Below, piece after piece: positions 21,770 to 34,541 of a DNA stretch of 64,000 bases (position 1 is the first letter of the stretch; every line of letters begins with the position of its first letter). A model generated the notes under the pieces. It was given only the letters and a program-made list of their open reading frames with translations. It was not told the origin of the DNA and did not search any database. Position numbers and translations under genes: made by a program. The DNA is from Gibbula magus. Lineage: Eukaryota; Mollusca; Gastropoda; Trochida; Trochidae. The stretch covers positions 20,647,232 through 20,711,231 of the forward strand of contig OW388300.1 of assembly GCA_936450465.1 (NCBI GenBank), given 5' to 3'.

Positions 21770-22330
21770 ACAAGTGGAAGATCGCATATATATAAACATG
21801 AACAAGAACAATAAATAATTACAACATCAATATCCTTACATGGCAGTAAGACATGTTCATTGTTCCATAACCACGCACGTCATAATTGCCTCGAGCACAC
21901 TAAATGTGTGACTCTAGAACAATGCAGCCTTGTGAGGCTTAATGAGTCTGTCTCATTAATCACTAGGTAGACACAGGCATGTATTTACAGGTAATCACTT
22001 CCTTCTGTGAACTAACTGTTAAGTGAGGGGCAGTATTTTTTTTTTATAAAAAATGCTTCTTTGGTTTCTAAAGTTAAGTTTGAATTGTCTGATTTGGAAA
22101 ATACTTTATAAAACGGGAAGATGATAAATTGTCCATTGTTGCAATCTGCTATATGTTTGCTTATCATATATTATGAATGTCCAATATATTGTGAATGTGA
22201 AAGGAGAATGTTAGAATTTAGAATAAAATTTATTGAGACGATCCCCTGCCACCTCTATTGTTTTACCAATTAGCATGCATGACCAACTTTGCCACCGAGA
22301 ACAATAGGTGGTGGCAAAGTGAGAAGACAC
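21770..22330. other. No gene; small hairpin next to the Penelope-like remnant
   Basis: AT-rich. At 22286-22320 ACTTTGCCACC and GGTGGCAAAGT form an 11-bp-arm hairpin, overlapping a second near-match CCACCTCTATTGTT/AACAATAGGTGG. Confidence 0.5.
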
Positions 22331-22384
22331 CGCTTATCTTTAGGTGACGGAGATTAGGGTCATTTATTTGTTGTTTGTGGACCC

Positions 22385-23048
22385 TTACCCTAGCTCTTGA
22401 AGAATGCTTGTTTGGCCAATATAGGTGAGATTACATTTGGGACAGAGGATTGCATAAATTACATTTTTAGATTTGCAACTCATTTGATGTTTAACTTTAA
22501 AAGTTTGTCCATTTTAAAATTGGAATTCTTGGCCTTCCATAATGATTGGGCAGGTACCACATCTCTTATCTTGACATTTTGAAACTTCGGGCTGAGTTTC
22601 ATTATTGCTGTATTTTGCTCTTGTGAGTATTTTTTCAAGTTATTTGGCTGTCGTTTACTTTTGATTATAGTGGTTTTATCAAGCATAGCTTTAAGCCTTT
22701 TGTCTTGTGTTAGAATGTTTAAGTTGTCCCGTATTAGGGGGTAGATGTTAGGATTGTTAGGGTCATGGGTAGTTACAAATGTTATAGTACTTGTTGGTAC
22801 TATTTTTTCTATGGGCGTTCGCAATTCTGAAATGGTGTGATTAGTTGCCTTTCAATGCCTTTGTCAATCATATTGTGAGGAAAGGCACAATTTAGCAGAG
22901 CAACTTTTAATTCTTCTAACCGTTTTTTTCTTAAGTTTTCATCCTTAATTATTGTACATATGCGTCTTGCTAGACCATAAGGTATTTTAGTTTTTACATG
23001 TTTTTCATGGGAACTTCTGAAGCGAAGATAAAGCTGTGTATCTGTAGG
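22385..23048 (-). pseudogene. Penelope-like element fragment (RT C-terminus plus start of GIY-YIG domain)
   Basis: Minus strand. 23048 down to ~22829 reads TDTQLYLRFRSSHEKHVKTK, then IPYGLARRICTII and FPHNMIDKGIERQL, which is the conserved block after the Penelope RT palm (TDTHQYLHxxSxHPxHxKxSIPYS). After a frameshift, 22824-22480 reads FVTTHDPNNPNIYPLIRDNL and so on, the linker typical of these elements. A stop is followed, in another frame, by SKNVIYAILCPKCNLTYIGQ (~22390-22485), the first half of a GIY-YIG endonuclease with both IY and YIG present. It ends there. The catalytic RT palm is missing and a (TA)n tract abuts the upstream end. So it is a dead copy of an endonuclease-bearing Penelope-like element. 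Confidence 0.85.
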
Positions 23049-23054
23049 TTTGTG

Positions 23055-23057
<3 letters not shown>

Positions 23058-23099
<42 letters not shown>
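23058..23099. repeat. (TA)n microsatellite
   Basis: About 20 uninterrupted TA units, exactly at the broken upstream edge of the Penelope-like fragment. Confidence 0.95.
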
Positions 23100-23103
<4 letters not shown>

Positions 23104-24841
23104 TATTAAGGTGCAACTTAACTTATTTGTTATCAACTAGTTCATACATTGGCTTTGTCGCAAATTCAACTTCAGTTTGAATCCAAATTTCCTGTTTTGC
23201 TCATTACATGGTGTATTTGTCATGACCTTCCTTGATCATGGTTTGAACAAACGTAGTTATTGGTGAGATGAAGATTAAATCCTTGAATTCTTGACAATAT
23301 CATTTAATATACTGATGGTTGGCTGAAACGCCAAAAAATCATAGATCAATTTCCCTTTTCTTATGTAAACCTACAGTGATGTAAACTCAATCCCTCTATC
23401 TATCTTCTCTGACTAGCTCAGGGTGATATCCTGTTTCAATCTAACACAAACTGTTGATTGCATGTTCGTGTTTTTGTCTACTGCAGAGTGAATCTAATGC
23501 TAATATAATCCCCTTTAAAAGCATAACAGAATCATGGTTACCAATCATTGCCTACGTCATGATTGGTTAATAATGTTTTCTCTATCTGTTTGTGAGGTAA
23601 AGGATCATAAAGTTTTGAAAAGAGATGATCCAATTCGAATGAGAATGTATTTTCCCCTATTCCCACATTCGGATTCATTAAAATTAGATGTCAATTTGAC
23701 AATTGCTCGATTTTAAATTTCTGAAATCGGTCCATAAATTACTTATATACAGCTTTTATAAAAACCTCCTAATTTTTTCCTCGGCGACCAGAATGAAAGT
23801 CGGCGGGGGTGTGGCCGCTAAAGAGATGACTTCTGTGACGTCACTGGAGTAATCTCATTATCGGCGATAGTCACAATTCAACGTAATTTCGCAACATTTT
23901 GACAACAAACAACTTAACAAACTTAAATTTTCCATTTATCGATTGTTTCGAATTTATGCTCAATTGATTGCGATATATAATGTCCGTAGAGGTAATAATC
24001 TGTCATTCTTGTGAAAATGCATTACACGTGAACTTTAAATAACTAAGTTTAGTTGCTCTTAGGTCACACTAGTTTCATTAAGGGTCACAAGGATTTGAGG
24101 GTATAAATAGTGCTGTTCGGGAAATGACTTTCATTCTATACTTTGGACAAAATTCTATACTATGAGATTCTTCCAGGATACCAACTTGCATAATCTAATT
24201 ATGCATATGTCAACAGACTCGTTGCAAGTATCTTTTCATCAACAACCAAGGAGTCTGCCTTTGACAGTGTACCTTTTGGCTATTAGAATATATTTATGAT
24301 GCTATTGTATCTCTATCGCTTCTTACTTGAATTTTTTTATCGGTAGTCTGATTAATTGTGTCTTTTTGTTCTATACAATTTGAATTATAAAGACATGTTT
24401 GTTTTCATTTTCTTGTTTCCTCAGGAAACGTCATCACGGTATTTGTAAGTAACACCATGTAACTGATTTGAGGTTCATTCACTTGGTGTTTGCAATTTTT
24501 AGACAGCATGAAGATATTTTTTTGTTTTTAAAATATAATGGAATCAGGTGGGCGGATGTTATATGTAACATTTAATAGGTATCTCAACTTTAACAAGACA
24601 ATAAATAAGTTTTTTTAAGTTGAATTATTTACTTGTTTTCCTCTACATTGCAGTCAGATTTTTCACAAGGTTTAATAAGGTTAGTTGCCACAAAGATAAT
24701 AAGGTTTAGTTGTTCAGTTGATTGGCAGTTCTATCTTACACAGGATAAGGGTGCATGTGTCATTATGTCAGATAGTCGTTTATTTCAAATGACTAACTTG
24801 AAAATTTCAACCAATTATTAACACAATTCACTTCCACGGCT
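23100..24841. other. No recognised gene
   Basis: AT-rich; short frames only; no repeat arms found by eye. Confidence 0.4.
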
Positions 24842-27090
24842 ATGTTGTTTCAGTGCAGAACACTCGTGGGACTTGCCACAAAGAACATGTTGAAAATGTT
24901 ATCAAGTTCATGTCTTTGTGGGAATTCTCACTTTCAAAAAATCGATAATCTTATTTTGAGAACGTATTGAAAACTATTTTGAGCCTTTTAACAATCACAT
25001 TTTCTCTTAAAGTCACAATAAAAAAACCTTTATAAAACTGGCTTTCTCTTTTATGCTAAATCTTAATTGCATACATGTATGTATCAACTTTCTCTCTCAT
25101 TAGTGGCACCTCAGTAATTAACCCCATTTAACTACCTTCACATAAGATAGGTTTGAATCAGATATAAGATGTAAAAGTTTAATAAGTAAATGACAAAGAC
25201 AAGGAGAAAAAAGATGACGTTTCTGTAATAGATCTGTATTTATCATTGTGAAAGAGCAAATACTATTCACATTTACATTGGACCGTCATTGAAACATATT
25301 ACATATACATACAATCTACCAAATTATCTTTCCTCTAACTATAGGAGAGTAGTAGAATGTATGTTAGCTTGAGCCACTGATATTATTTCCAGGAGAATGT
25401 ATAACATATTTCATAGAAAACCATGATACTGATTCCCGATAGCACTACACTCTTCGTATTCAACATTTCATCTTTCTTCACTTCAGGACTGTAATTCAAT
25501 TTCAGAGTCTCTCTTTACCGGAAATGATGTATCATTTTGATAGGCGTCTGATCAAACAATATTGTCTCCCATCACAATAAACCATGTCAAAGGAATTTAA
25601 GTTGTAAGACGCTTTAGCAGAACAACCCTCCATTAAAACATTGACTTTTTATAGATTCTTAAAGCACTTCAAACACATTGTTCTCCTGTTTGACGTTCTC
25701 TTTATACATCAATCCTACTTTAGTGTTTTATAGAAGCCTATCTGTTGCTCGAGCTTACATTACCACAATCCGTTTTATGTTACTTGAGAAATATTGTATA
25801 TTGATTCAAGCCACCACGCTAGTCGCCGTGTTCCAAATTACTAGGTTCTTAGTCTGGCTTCAGCAGCATAATTCAATTTAAAAGTCATTACGTTTAGGAA
25901 CGGATGAACTCTACGCCAGGACATGGATTCAGAGAACAATTATGAGCATATTTATTCAGTTGATTGTATTATATTGATATCGCGATATGACTTGTCAAAG
26001 TACAGATTCAGGATATAGCAAACGGGTGTGAACTCTTAGAAAGGTTTATAGTTGAAGTAGAAATATGGTGTAGTGGTACCGGTGTGACGAAATGCAACTT
26101 ACGTATTTTAGTGGAGTGGGTGACAAAGCACCATTGGTCTGCTTCAGAGAGATTTTTAGTAGAAACTTATCAACGAAATTATAAAGTACAGTAGTACGTG
26201 AAGGTCAAACTGAAGGTTTGCATCAAATAGAGTTGTATAGCTTTAGTAGAATTTGTATCAACGAACTGAGGTTGTGCATAATGCAACTTTTATAGTTTTA
26301 GTAAAATGAGTGACAAGGTACTGTGAGCTTGCATCATCACATCACATCATCACAGCATCATCTTCATTCACATTCTGCTGAGATGAGAACCAATCATACA
26401 ATATGCACGTGATAATTACAAACTGTCAAAACATACAATATATACACAGTTGAAATATATAAAACATAAAACCATACTTTTCATGTTTCGTAGAGCATTC
26501 CACACCTTTTGTTGTATGCTTAGAAAACAAATTGTCACATAAACATGTAAGTACATTTATGTTTGAAAAGTTAATAGAAAGCAACTAACAAATGTAGGTT
26601 TAATCCTCTATAAAAATCATAATCCTGTGCTGTTATTTAGTGATGAATTCATTTTTCTAAAAACATCTCTTGCCAGAAATTACAAATAGTCTCGTAATAC
26701 TGCAACTTGCTTCAATGTTGCAGTTTGTCTTATCTCTGTAAGTTCTCGGAGGACGCTCTGCTGTGACCAGACAACTTCATCGTGGTTGAAGGATGCTTGG
26801 TTATCACCAATAGAGTTGAAGGACAGGGAAAGGAACACCGTTCTGTTAGATATTGACAAATTGGATGCAAAGTTGAGCAGCACACAGCTGACCTCTAGAG
26901 CTAAGAGAGACAGAGGACGTAATGAGCTGTTCCAATGGAGGTCAAGCACTGCGAGATGATAGCAGTTGTCTCACACTCCGGAAACATTACACACAGTTGT
27001 GTGACTGATTGTCACATATGGCAGGTCCATTTTTCTCAGGATAGTTGACCTCGATATCATTGAATAAGAGTGTATGTGTCATATTGTCAC
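24842..27090. repeat. Segmental duplication module S2, copy 1
   Basis: Collinear with 34542-37080. Landmarks are TGTTGTTTCAGTGCAGAACA, AACATCGATAATCTT-type blocks, CATTTTCTCTTAAAGTCACA, GGAATTTAAGTTGT, CACTTCAAAC and ACATACAATATATACACAGT. There is a notably similar ~200-bp block at 26745-26940 (GACGCTCTGCTGTGACCAGA onward). Frames open on both strands in that block do not show coding-type substitution (see rejected items). Confidence 0.85.
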
Positions 27091-27104
27091 ATGTCTTGAG
27101 ATTA

Positions 27105-27425
27105 TTACCCAAGGAAGTGTGTCATGTGACTTTTACGAAACGTGTGTGAATTTATGCATAGCCCGAGCAAGAGCGAGGGTTATACACAAATTTGTACTAG
27201 TTTCGTAAAAGTCATACGACATACTTTTGAGTGTAATAATTTCTTTAGGACCCATTCTATTCCATTTCATTCGCGTAAACATAGTCAGGAAACGGCTCAC
27301 TTCCATTGCGACGGCAAGTTATAGTGACGTCACGAACAATAGTTTTATGATGTCACAGTCAACGAAATACGGTAAGTCGCGGTGAAACAATAGTTGCTAG
27401 GCAAACGTGATATGTGCACATGTTC
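27105..27425 (+). repeat. Dispersed repeat R1, copy 2
   Basis: Same as 2336-2640, inserted between two S2 modules and absent from the equivalent place in the 37.1-kb copy. It carries TGACGTCA at ~27325 and TGTGACTTTTACGAAACGTG near its start. Confidence 0.75.
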
Positions 27426-27479
27426 TCGTATCGAAAATATTAATAATATTTTCAATGGATCATTTTAAACAAATGACTA

Positions 27480-28420
27480 TTATCAAAATATTCTGACAAA
27501 CACTCGAGGCTTTTGCCACATAGAACCTTTTGAAAATGTGATCACCGCCATATCTTTTTGGGATTTTTCACTTTCAAAACATCGAAAAACTTATTTTGAG
27601 AACGTATTGAAAACTTCTCTGAGTCTTTTGACAATCAACTTTTCCTTTAAAGTCACAGCAACTGACCTTTAACAAATTGCCTTCATCCTTTACGCTTTTC
27701 ATTTCAAATGTATCCAATATGTCTCTCATAAGTGACACATCAGTAATTAAGCTTATTTAATTACTTTCCTTTAAGGGATGTTCAATTTCAATCAGACGTA
27801 AAATGTGAAATGCTTCCAAATAAATAAGGAAGACAGAAAAAAACAAAACGACATTTCTGTAATCGTGTATGTATCATTGTGAAAAAGCAAATCAAATTTA
27901 CATATGCTGGTGGTCATCATTGAAACATATTACATATCATGCATCCAAATTATGAGAAGAGTAGCAGAGCTTGACCTGTTGATAATGATTCCATTCTTCA
28001 TGTTAAATACTTCCTAACAGAATGTGTGACGTATTTTCACAGAAGACTGTGATGTTGATTCAATATACCACTGCAGTCTTCAAGTTCAAAACCTATTTGA
28101 AAGTTTTGTCCCTAGCAGTATAATTCAATTACGAAGTCGCTCTATTCCAGAATAATTGTTTCATCACTTCAACAGACCATTGAATTAAAAGTAGTGTTTG
28201 TGAGCATAGGCGACTGATCAAACGATATTGTCTCCCATCACCGTCAACCATGTCACGGGAATTTAAGTTGTAGCGAGCTTTAGCAGAACAACCCTGATTA
28301 AACAGTAGACTTGTATGGAAAGCACTACAAACAACGTTTTCTCTTGTTTAAAATCCCCTCTTATAAATCATACAACATAAGTGTTGCCTGAGCTAACAGT
28401 GTACAGTGTTTGCAATGCAA
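27480..28420. repeat. Segmental duplication module S2, second local copy
   Basis: Resembles 24880-25870 and 34560-35560: CTTTCAAAACATCGAAAAAC, TTATTTTGAGAACGTATTGA, GACGACTGATCAAACGATATTGTCTCCCATCAC in blocks, and TTTAGCAGAACAACCCTGATT. No coding frame. Confidence 0.8.
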
Positions 28421-30122
28421 GAAAATTTACCCTATTTCATTGAATATAACCATATGTGAGCGTTATGTTGTTAGATTGTTTTGTTAAATGCAATAACGTC
28501 ATCTAATATTAATCAACTATCTTATATAATTAACTGACATACTCTGTATTTACATACATGTAATTTGTCATAGCCTACACTCGTTGTAAACAATTACACT
28601 ATCGTTAGATATTTGTGAAACTTTTCTTAAGGAAAATCATGTCCCAACAAGATTGAGGAATACACATATTAAAAAAAAATATGTTTTGACAATAAACTCA
28701 AATAGAAAGTAACATAATTTGTATTTATTCAGACTGTTGTTCCATTCATTTACAAGGGCATGGTAACTGTACACGCAGTGTTTACACACAAATAAAATAA
28801 TAAATAAATTGTCCTTCTTATAGTCGCTGCCTAACATCAATAAAAAGCATTTCCTAATTACTTATGGGTCCAAACAAGTTATATAAAGCGGCCTACTTTT
28901 AGTTTCTACGATTATAATGCTCCACCAATAATAACCCCTCCCTTTCTGTGTCTGAATGTTGGTAGTTGTGGTTTTATTTTACTCTCTCTCTCTCTTGTTT
29001 ACATAGGTGGTCATTGTAAGCCTCTGCAGCACTTACAAATGCTGAATGTGTAAATATACCTCCCTTGCATACATTCAAGGAAACTTGCTTTGAGATGGTG
29101 AATCAATTTTATTTTAGTGAGGAAGGGGGAGGAGGCAAGGGGATCGATGTACAGTTAGATTTGTCTGAAAATATCACCAGCCACCTGCGCTTTATCCAGA
29201 CAATACCAACAGAACATTCGCTGACTGCAGCAGGTCGATAAATAACCCATGGACTATTCTTGTAGGCTGTTAGACAAAGGAGTAAGACAACTATTATCCT
29301 TTTATTTCCTTTTCTAGAGACAAAATACATCCCAGAATGATATAAGAGCTTAGGAACGTATTTTAGGCAGGGCAAGATCTCCGTACGCCTGCTATACAAT
29401 TCTCCACAAAATGCATCAAGCTATCTTATAATGCTGCTACTTGTAATATGTTCAAATGCTAATGCACGACTCCTAGATAATCATATTTTGAAATAGTTTT
29501 TACATTAATGTAATATTACCTTTATACTATAATTGTAAATTATAAAATATTATTGGATCACATCAGTGTCAATCATCATTGTAAAGGGACAAGGAAAATC
29601 TCATTACAGAACAATCAAATGGTTACAGACAGTTTCGTGAATATAACATACTTCTCAGAGGATTTCAAGTTTCAAAGAAATCAATAGATATTCAGTTATT
29701 TGATTTTGGATGCTCATTTGAAACAGTATTACTTGATATACTGAGGATATTGAACAAAAACACGAAAAGGATAAATATATGTTATTGTCTCAATGAGCTA
29801 TCTAATAATATTCCTTACTAATTTGAAACTTTATTATTTCAATGAGGATTAACACTCACGTTATGTTTTACTTTATAAAGGAACGGATAAAGAGAACTAA
29901 ACTGTCAGGAAGAATTAACAACAGGAACTGATCAATGCCATTTACGCATTTTGTATGTGATATAGTATGATATGTATGTGTATTATTATGATAAAGACGT
30001 CAAGACATAAACAGTTTTGTCCTTCTGGAGAAGAATAACTGGCAATGTTCGGTTGCTGAATGAACAAGTTATATATACAGGATGATTACTTGCTAGAGAA
30101 TAGCAAAGGTTTAGCTGTTTAA

Positions 30123-30294
30123 AGAGACACTCCGTATGTTCGTGTAGTAACATGGGACAAAAGTTGCCAAGGGTGCTATTTTTTCGAGAAGTAATGACTG
30201 TTGTCGAAAAATACCCTTTTAGTGCCCATCTGATTTGATATTTTTGTATGTATCAAATGTAAATATGAATTCATGAAAAACACGTGGTGTCCCT
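30123..30294. mobile_element. Small TTAA-flanked MITE
   Basis: The termini AGAGACACTCCGTATGTTCGTG and CACGTGGTGTCCCTT are imperfect inverted repeats, flanked by TTAA at 30119-30122 and 30295-30298. It has the same terminal style as the 350-bp TTAA MITE but a different interior. Confidence 0.6.
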
Positions 30295-30967
30295 TTAACT
30301 AGTCTTAATGAAAGGTAATATTTGGTAACGGTCAGAAGAACACTTTTTGCAAGGAAACACTATGATGAGAAGGTTTTAGGGAAATAACTAACATTCAAAG
30401 CAGACAAATAGACATTCAACTGAATTGACATACATTGTAATTTGTTTTCGTCAAGTATTTAACAGTATATCTCCAAATAGGGCATATCTGTAGTCTATAT
30501 TATCAATGTTCTGACAAATAAGTAATCTATTAATTTCAGTTCATGACATTTGTGCAAGGACACTTTTCATATATTCACCTTAACGTAGCTAGGTATTACT
30601 GATTTTAATGGCAAATATTTTCAATTGTGATAGACTCATATTATCACTGCATATGATGAGATATTACGAGATTCTTCCAAATTAGGAAAATGTCATCGAT
30701 TTCAGTAAATTGACTGTTGAATGCGATGTCATGCTGAAATTCAATAGCTGTCTTTTTAAGGGATTTAAAATATACCTTTAGAGAATAAACATTTATATAA
30801 CTTTTCATAACAATTCTGAGACTATTATTCAACAACACGTTATCTTAATGTTTTATTTACACATGCATGCTTACAAAACAGTCCACCAACATTATCCTGA
30901 GGCTGCTTTACAAAGCTGTCTCTGGGTACACAATAAGGAATAATCTAACAGAGCGTCGAAAGGGGTA

Positions 30968-30991
30968 GGGGGGGGGGGGGGGGGGGGGGGG
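30968..30991 (+). repeat. G24 homopolymer in a G-rich block
   Basis: 24 consecutive G followed by GTGGCGGGTGGGGGAGGGGG, in otherwise AT-rich DNA; a strong G-quadruplex candidate. Confidence 0.95.
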
Positions 30992-32149
30992 TGGCGGGTG
31001 GGGGAGGGGGCCGGATTGTCATTACAAACCAGCTTGCGTCTCCTGTCGATAACAATAAACTGAAGGAAGCCATTAAAATAGAGCCAAATCATTCAAATAA
31101 ACCAATCACGACTAAATCTATAGTTGATTTCTGCAGAATGCAAACGACATCAGAATTATCAACTCTATCAATAAAACACTTATACATTAGCCAAATATGT
31201 AAGAAGAAATCCTTATGTTTGACTGATAAACCTGTCAGCATCTGACTTCCGTTCAACTGTTTTGGCACCTAAATTCAAGGGAACTCACCTTGAAGAAAGA
31301 AGACAATATAAATGGATATACAACTTCTTTATTCTGTGTAGTGGACATAGTTTTGACATAGCTTCTAGTGTCGTTGTCAAGCAGGTGATTACTAAGATGA
31401 ACCCTATTTTTTACATCCACATACATTGATACTCCAGAGTTTGATCAATCATCAAAATCCCGCTTAGAGTTGATGATAGTCACGATGAAACTGTGTCCTA
31501 TGGTGAGTTGATTAGTAATTAAAGTCACTGAAAAGGGACCAAAAACCATTCTCAACCTTGAAATTGAAGCTATCAAAAACAATGACATGTAATTCTAGCT
31601 ATAAGAAAATAAATTCTTTCTTGTTTAATAAAATTTAGCTTTACTAATTAGCACTGCAATGGCCACTGTATAAATTTCCGTCCTGGATGTTGGTAATTCT
31701 GAAATCATCATTATCATCATCATCAAAAAGATTTTCATGAACCAAATCGAAACTTGTATCATCATTTCCTGCGTTTGCTTATGTTTCAATTATCACTAAT
31801 ATGTGAGGTAATTGAAACAGCACGCTGAAAACAATCATTGTTTTGGAATATCCTTAACGAGGCGATTTTGAGTTAAACAGACAAACAACACAGATTTGTC
31901 AACAAATTGAAAATCCAAGACTTTATATTTTATGAAGCTTCACAACCAAAGATGACAGCACATCGTCTGGTTCTTGAACATACATCAAATTATAAGCATA
32001 AAAAAACAATGTGTAAACGTGTATGTACTTCTTCACAAAATATGATTCAGAATGACATGAAAATTATCTTGACAAATGCAGGTACCATGGGCTATTAAGT
32101 TATAATTTCATAGAATATTTTATTTCTGTTGTGAAAGAGATGGGTTGTT

Positions 32150-34030
32150 AAGACTTATTTACATATAACACAGGTCATGCTCACCTAAGCTAAAACTTTA
32201 GCTTGCAAAACAACTATTTGTACTGATCATGTCAGAAACACAGCAGCTGTAATCAATACATGGTGTGATGTATCTTATGATTTAGCAAGAAGTGCAGTCA
32301 GTGCATTAGGCAATCTCAGAGGAGATGACAATTGTTTTGATTGTTCCTGATACAATTGCCAGCAGCAAGGTGCCTGTTCTTTGTTAGAGATCTAAGCAAA
32401 TATTTGCTATTTCAAAATAAAGTGAACTGAATTAATTTCTGAAACGAATGTTGATTTTATGCAATGCATGAAGTTAAATTCTGTACTTACCTGTCAACTT
32501 TACATTTATTACTTGGAAAATAATTGTTGTTATAACTACATGTGAAGAGAACTGTATAAGCCGATTATGGATTTTTGTTTCTAATTGTCTGTACATTAGT
32601 TATGGCGTGTAATGTTGTTATTCGCTTGTTTCTAAAAATTTGGAAAATAAATGTTTTATTATCAACAATATATAACTGGTCACGTTTTAATTCCTAACAT
32701 TTTGAGTTCGAGGAGATAAACGGGGATGTGAGATTATAAGGTGTTTTAATGATAGGATTGGTAATAATCTGAACAGTCACATTCAAAGTATTCTCGAAAC
32801 TGGTATGAGATCTTACTTTTTGTCATGCTCATGTTATTCTGTTTGGTTATTTCATTCAATATATATGTCTCTGTCAAGAAGCAATTTTGACATCCATACG
32901 AGATTGAATTCATTTGATTGTATATTGATAACACACCTTGTGTAACCAACTTCACCTTGCAAAGATAGACCTTTCCACTGATAAAACTAGGAATATTATA
33001 AGCGATTGTTGCACATTTTCAACAGTTATACCATTTGACCAATCTCTTAACAACTCTGATTTCCGGGGAAATAAACACTTTCCTGTGATGCAAATAAAAT
33101 AAAGGGAGGTTAATTAATAAAACTGTCATTAATTATGTGTGTACTTAATTACAGTGTTAAAAACCCTTCGTATTGTACCAATACAGCGGACCTAGGAACA
33201 GAATCTTGTCCAGTACGGAACTAAGTCATCGATATGGGGATCGGAAAGAAGTATGTTTGAACGTGGAAATTGATCTTTAAATGATTGTTTCTGAGAACAT
33301 ACCACAATTAGTGTATACGTTGTTAAAATGGGTATTTATCGTATAAATCAGCTGTGAGCAGAGATTGGCTTCCTTTTTTGTCGAACATCACATCAAAATG
33401 AATACAGGCCTAGTAATAGCAGGGTATTTAAATAGCGCAAAAGCTGACAGAATGTTATTTGTATCTCAGAAAAAGTTGGGTCTTGAGGGAATCATTGAAG
33501 GAAGTGAGAGATGGAGATAACTTCAAGTCCATAGGAAGACGTTTGGTAATACAGTCGATTGACAGTGGCCTGTATGATCGGTCGTCCAGTGTACTAGTTC
33601 GAATTGACCAATCACGTCTGGTGTCACAATTGGCCCTAACACTGCCTGAGACTTATAGCTGCCAGTCCAGTTTTCATAAACACTTTGCCAATAAAGACAC
33701 TGTTAGCTCATCAGACTTGAAAGGCCCGATGATGTGTTTCATTCGGTCACTTAATTAACCCATTGGTCACTTTCTGGAGGTCATTCCGCTGTTTAATGAT
33801 GACATTCCAGATAACTAATTTCTCAAATCAGTTTAATACGATTTGGTGGATAATGACTTGTTGGCAAGTAGGTCACTTGCTGGAAACTCGCCATCTCTGC
33901 TTTTTAAGAGCCGTTCTACACATTGGGGGATTGACTGTATTGCTTTATTGAAATTCAGTGCAATGTCAACCATTTGTGTCTGTTCCAAAAGTAACTCGCA
34001 GATACTACTGCAAGACATAACAGTATAAAA
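32150..34030. repeat. Segmental duplication module S1, copy 2
   Basis: Collinear with 15340-20215 but without the LINE insertion, and shorter in the middle. It ends with GCAGATACTACTGCAAGACATAA like copy 1. It gives the empty-site sequence for the LINE insertion at ~32418. Confidence 0.85.
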
Positions 34031-34269
34031 TGTGCAGCAATCAGTGGCTAGGGGAGGTAACGTGGCAAACTCTGTGGTGGCAAACAAGGTAACGTTTTAA
34101 ACACATTTTAGGGAGAAAATTAGCAGTAAAATGATTTTAAAAATTCGCTGTGAACATTTTCACAAACTATATTAAAGAGTTTACTATGTAAAATACTTTT
34201 CAGCCAATGGACGGCAGCTAGGGATTAATCGTTATTTTGTATCAAGTGGAAACATTAAAAACCCTATTT

Positions 34270-34430
34270 AGTATAAGCTTATTAAATGAATTACTAAGCT
34301 TATTAATTCAATCATTTAGTAAGCTTATTAATTCATTAAGAGCTTTCTTATTCAAAACGAATTAGTAAGCTTACTTAATCGAATTAGTGACCTTACTAAT
34401 TCCATTAAGTAAGCTTACTAAATATATGTC
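34270..34430. repeat. Minisatellite of AGTAAGCTTATTAATTCA units
   Basis: About seven degenerate units of 18-24 bases built on (A/T)-AAGCTTA-(C)TTAA; several AAGCTT palindromes. Sequence around it is non-repetitive. Confidence 0.8.
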
Positions 34431-34541
34431 TGAATATTGTCTGCAATAGCGATTAAAGTCCCGTTTGGCACCCCATACAAATGTCACCCAAATACAATGA
34501 ATATTCACTGATTGAAAAAATCCTGAATCCTGGCTTGGTTA

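Larger units (their letters stand above)
28915..31780. repeat. Segmental duplication module S3, copy 1
   Basis: Collinear with 38160-41540. Landmarks are GGATCGATGTACAGTTAGA, TATCACCAGCCACCTGCGCT, TTTATCCAGACAAT and ATTATCCTGAG at ~30890. A 3' part around 31290-31400 (CTCACCTTGAAGAA, GTCGTTGTCAAGCA) matches ~41200-41310. No gene is recognised. Confidence 0.8.

Noticed and set aside
22998..23180. Frame with a run of YIYIYI
   Set aside because: Translation of the (TA)n tract.
23311..23335. Hammerhead ribozyme core (CTGATGG...CTGAAAC) near the Penelope-like remnant
   Set aside because: The invariant A after CTGATG is G, the stems do not pair, and the strand is opposite to the element.
26680..26949. 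Similar minus-strand proteins at 26680-26949 and 36658-36945 (shared LHWNSSLRPLSLLALE), looking like a conserved gene
   Set aside because: Comparing the ~200-bp block by hand I count nine differences: three at third codon positions and two and four at the other two. There is no third-position excess, and the opposite strand is open too, so conservation reflects recent duplication.
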